Under the pieces are notes generated by a model. The model was not told the origin of the DNA. It did not search any database and saw nothing but the letters and a program-made list of their open reading frames with translations. Below, in pieces: positions 60,816 through 64,000 of a DNA stretch of 64,000 bases. The stretch's first letter is position 1. Every line of letters begins with the position of its first letter. The translations under genes and the position numbers were made by a program. The stretch is from assembly GCA_963854835.1 (NCBI GenBank), contig OY978529.1:46012821-46076820 (forward strand). The letters are read 5' to 3'. Origin of the DNA: Megamerina dolium. Its lineage: Eukaryota > Arthropoda > Insecta > Diptera > Megamerinidae.

Positions 60816-62612
60816 ATATTTTCGTCAATAGAATTTGTATCATTGACAAATGATTTTTTAAATTCTTAAATTATACCATTCAAATAAGTTGAAATAATAT
60901 TTCAAAATAATTGCAGGGCAGCCCACGAAATTTTAATCCCGTAAATTCTATAAATATTCTCACTTATTACACATTCAATCACGCATTTATTTCAGAAAAA
61001 TATATATCTCCAGTTAGGTTGTTGATTTAAACTTTGTTGAGCATATTACATATGCCCTTGTTAAAGTTCATCAAGGATACCGCAAAGAATAACAACCCAT
61101 TCATATATACTTATGCATTTATCGTTAACTTTATACTGTCTCTATTCGTTCGGGTCTCCTCTCATCTCGTCGACCAAATAAAAAGTTTTGTCTTTGATTT
61201 TACTAACAATACTCGTATCCTTTTGCCAGTCCATTTGTGGTGTAGAGTACGTAATTGATTGGTTGAGTGAATTGCCTTCTATGTATTGTGTAGATCATTG
61301 GTTTGTATTGTCTTCTATTTATTTCAACACCATACCATTTTCAGATTGTAATTTGAAACATTTGAAATTGCTAAATTTTCATTATTGTTGTTGCTTGGTT
61401 GATACGCGTATAGGATAGGGCCAATTTATGTAGATAGTAAAGTGTAAATAGGTAATATAAATAACTAAATATAAGTTGAACGAGTGGATGATGTGACCAA
61501 GTCACAATTTCGCCATTAATACGACCCCAATGTAAGGACTAACAATATTGTTTACATCATACAAGTTTTTAAGGCTCAGTTCTTGTTTATGGTAAGTGGG
61601 TAAATTTGTACAACATCTTCATGATTCCAACAATAATACATATCAAGCTAATATCCGAGAATGACATGACAATGATGGCTGTTGGTTACTGTCTTTAGAT
61701 TAGTTTACACCTACATTTCGCTTGGCAATGAAGTTGATATTACGTATGCGTGTTTGTCTGTGTGTGTGTGTGTGGTTACCGTTATGAAGAGTGTAATTTC
61801 TATTTGACACAATTATGGAGCCTTATATACATAGTACTACGAGTATGTACCACTGTAGCGTTTCATATACAATACAATATTAAAGGTTGACTTGATGGTT
61901 TTGCCTTGTTTATTTCTTTTGAAGTTTGTGTGGTGGTCGCTTTTAAACACATCAAAAAGTTATGCAGCTAAGCTTTGCTTTTCAAATACTTTAAAATTCA
62001 ACATTTTATATAATCGAAAACATTATTGATTTTTTACCGCTATTCCATATTGATCTTGTTTATAAGCAATTGTCAAATGTCAACGAATGACAGTTGTATG
62101 TTCGACAGCTCGATATAAAATGACATTTCTTGTTGAAATACCCTGTAGATAGGCTTTCACTTTCTATTCGTTTTGTAGGTAGTCGCAAATTGAAACAACA
62201 TGGCAACGTTGTATGCATATATGTAAATATCAATGCCGTTTTAGACGATATGACACCCAAAAAACAACATGCATTCATTACATTCAGAAAAAAAGTTCAA
62301 ATCATTTTTATAAAGAAATAGTGTGAAGCGAATTTTTAAAACTGTTGATTTATGACATATGTAAATTAGTGATTTCATAATTAGGGCTAGGCCCTTAGTA
62401 TTTCTCTTAGCGATAGCATGATGTAAATTCAACACTGTCATGAATACTTAGTAGGAACATAAATACTGTTACAACATTGAACACGCCGATTCCCAATACC
62501 GGGAAACCGTGGTCAAAACAACCATAATGAGGCTTAAGAAAAACAAAATTATATACTTTGACTCACAAAACCGATCACGATACATATAAGGGCAAGCCAA
62601 TTTAAGCTCCTT
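60816..62612. other. No recognised gene
   Basis: Includes a (GT)n microsatellite at about 61757-61773. No conserved coding or RNA signal seen. Confidence 0.5.
61757..61773. repeat. (GT)n microsatellite
   Basis: About eight GT units after GTTTGTCT. Confidence 0.85.
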
Positions 62613-63395
62613 GTATAGAAGTGTCATGCTGCTGGCGTGGGCCCACGATATTGACATAATCGGTATCAGCTAGCGAGCAGTTAGTGCAGCATTCTCTTAA
62701 TTGGAACGAGAGTCACGTCGAATGGGTCTTACGAAGGGCAAGACGAAGTACCTAGTGTCTACAAACAGAGTCCCGGCATCTTGGACAACACGTCGCTGTT
62801 GACAATTACACTTTCGAGATGGTGAAGGACTTCGTCTATCTTGGAAACAGCATCACCAACTGTACTGATGTCGGTCTGGAGATCATGCATAGGATAACTC
62901 TTGCTAACAGGTGTTACTTTGGACTGAATAAGCAATTGAGTAGTCGAGCCCTCTCTCGAAGATCGAAAATCACACTCTGCAAGTCCCTCATTATTCCTGT
63001 CCTAACATATGGTGCAGAAGCCTGGACAATTTCTACCACGGATGAGAGGATACTTGGAGTTTTCGAGAGAAAAGTTCTGCGCAGGAGCTTCGGACCTATT
63101 TGCGTTAATGGCAAGTACCGAATAAGGTACAACGATGAGTTGTATGAGCTGTACGCTGAAATTGACTTAGTCAGGTGAATCAAAATCCAACGACTGCGAT
63201 GGCTAGGTCATGTCGAGCAAATGGAAGAAGACGCTCCAGCGAAGAGGGTATTTAATTCGGCACCCGCTGGAGGACGCAGAAGAAGAGGAAGACCAAACCT
63301 GCGTTGGAAGGACCAAGTGTTGGGTAACTTGGCTGCGCTCGGTATATCCAATTGGCGCCAGCAAGCGAAGAACAAAGAAGACTGGCGCCGTATTA
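62613..63395 (+). mobile_element. RTE retrotransposon fragment (RT end and C-terminal region)
   Basis: Begins at SVMLLAWAHDIDII, where the catalytic YADD reads WAHD, and continues through VKDFVYLGNSI, EIMHRITLANRCYFGLNKQL, LTYGAEAWTISTTDERILG and GRRRRGRPNLRWKDQVLGNL. The main open part is 62819-63178, ended by TGA where the 9.3-kb copy has CGC. Frameshifts lie upstream. The 3' end with the CCACATA terminus is missing; a Tc1-like fragment follows. Confidence 0.87.
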
Positions 63396-63447
63396 TATGT
63401 TCTTGTCAAATCAAGAATTCAACGAAATTCGCTTCGTAAACACAAAA

Positions 63448-63605
63448 TCATGCCCCGGGAGAGTTGAATGTCTCACAAAAGGCCATTAGTCGAATTATTT
63501 AAAAAGACTTGGGACTTGGAGCTTTCAATCGCCGTGCCGGACATTTGTTGACCGCGGCTGTGAAAAAAAAGTATCGAAATATGCAAACGTCTGGACAGAA
63601 AAGTC
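63448..63605 (+). mobile_element. Tc1-like transposase fragment
   Basis: Translation with indels gives MNVSQKAISRIIKKDLGLGA, FNRRAGHLLTAAVKKK. This matches the second helix-turn-helix and linker region of Tc1-type transposases (S.R.IKEDL.L.AY.R..GH.LT..LK). No catalytic domain or terminal repeat was found. Confidence 0.55.
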
Positions 63606-63622
63606 TTGTTTATTAAGTAAGT

Positions 63623-63712
63623 ATGTGGCACTTAAAGCCCCGAAGGGGTCATTGGCCGAGCTTCTCTTCCATTTCTATTATGCGTGTTAAATTTTTGGAC
63701 AGTATTAGAAGG
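63623..63712 (-). mobile_element. SINE 3'-end fragment
   Basis: Minus strand: TTCTAATACTGTCC to GGGCTTTAAGTGCCACATAC followed by TTACTTAATA. Only the 3' 90 bp of the SINE remain. Confidence 0.75.
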
Positions 63713-64000
63713 CAAGGAAAGGAAAAATTTAACTAGCAATATGATAGGGTGTATGGGTACAAAAGATCTCGTTTGGTCGCAGTGCCCGTAACACTTGTGG
63801 TTAGCCCCCAGAGGTATAGGTATAGTATAGCTATAGGGCTCATATTCTCTAACAGACCTTGGTCTGGTTTCACGTGGTCCACTTGATGAACAACGATTAT
63901 GTCCTTGTTCCAACATCACGATCTCTTTTGATTGATTGTTAGGGTGTAGGCAAGGTCATCTAAAGGAGCATCTGAACTGATTCCACCGGTCGAAAAGGGT
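63713..64000. other. Unidentified repeat-like sequence
   Basis: Shares AGATCT..TTTGGTCGCAGTGC with the region near 50.96 kb, so it is probably part of a dispersed element. The end of the window cuts it off. Confidence 0.35.

Overview
The window is eukaryotic, very AT-rich, with short phase-conserved introns and GT/AG splice sites. It looks like a higher fly (Brachycera), most likely a tephritid fruit fly. The reasons are host proteins close to Drosophila orthologues (TFIIB, LSm4, RpL36A, WASHC3, a Df31-like acidic protein, TBC1D16) and a dense load of RTE-, I- and R1/LOA-type LINEs, mariner-like elements and a tRNA-derived SINE. The species call is inference. No bacterial, plasmid, CRISPR or phage feature is present.

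Layout. 1-15 kb: no host gene recognised; AT-rich DNA with a mariner relic, an RTE relic split by a palindromic mariner derivative, a long (TA)n tract, a SINE and a nearly full-length RTE retrotransposon (9.33-12.05 kb) carrying only three in-frame stops. 15.2-17 kb: WASHC3 (+, 4 exons) and RpL36A (-, 3 exons) converge tail to tail. 18.5-19.4 kb: decayed rosa-like mariner. 19.4-27.7 kb: mostly featureless intergenic DNA with two SINEs. 27.7-32.5 kb: Df31-like gene with a 4.1 kb first intron holding a perfect 113-bp tandem duplication. 34.8-36.2 kb: second mariner family carrying foreign DNA. 38.5-42.9 kb: TBC1D16 (+) and TFIIB (-) converge, with poly(A) signals about 100 bp apart. 43.2-46.2 kb: 5'-truncated I-clade LINE (-) with a (TAA)n tail. 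48.6-49.3 kb: LSm4 (+), followed by a small inverted-repeat element. 50.3-50.6 kb: first coding exon of an unrecognised gene running out of view. 51-64 kb: a transposon graveyard in which R1/LOA-like LINE domains have been tandemly duplicated and fused, with more mariner, SINE, RTE and Tc1-like pieces.

The host genes are housekeeping genes: translation (RpL36A), Pol II initiation (TFIIB), mRNA decay/splicing (LSm4), endosomal actin (WASHC3), Rab-GAP traffic (TBC1D16) and chromatin (Df31-like). They do not form one pathway. Two of them (RpL36A and LSm4) have a first coding exon consisting of the start codon alone.

I did not find a clearly new cellular system. The most interesting signals are evolutionary: a common CCACATAA-type 3' end followed by varied tandem tails in both the SINE and the RTE (suggesting SINE mobilisation by the RTE), the A-A-B-B-B tandem rearrangement of a LINE RNase H domain, the palindromic mariner with an exact TA duplication inside an RTE, and the unidentified exon at 50.3 kb.
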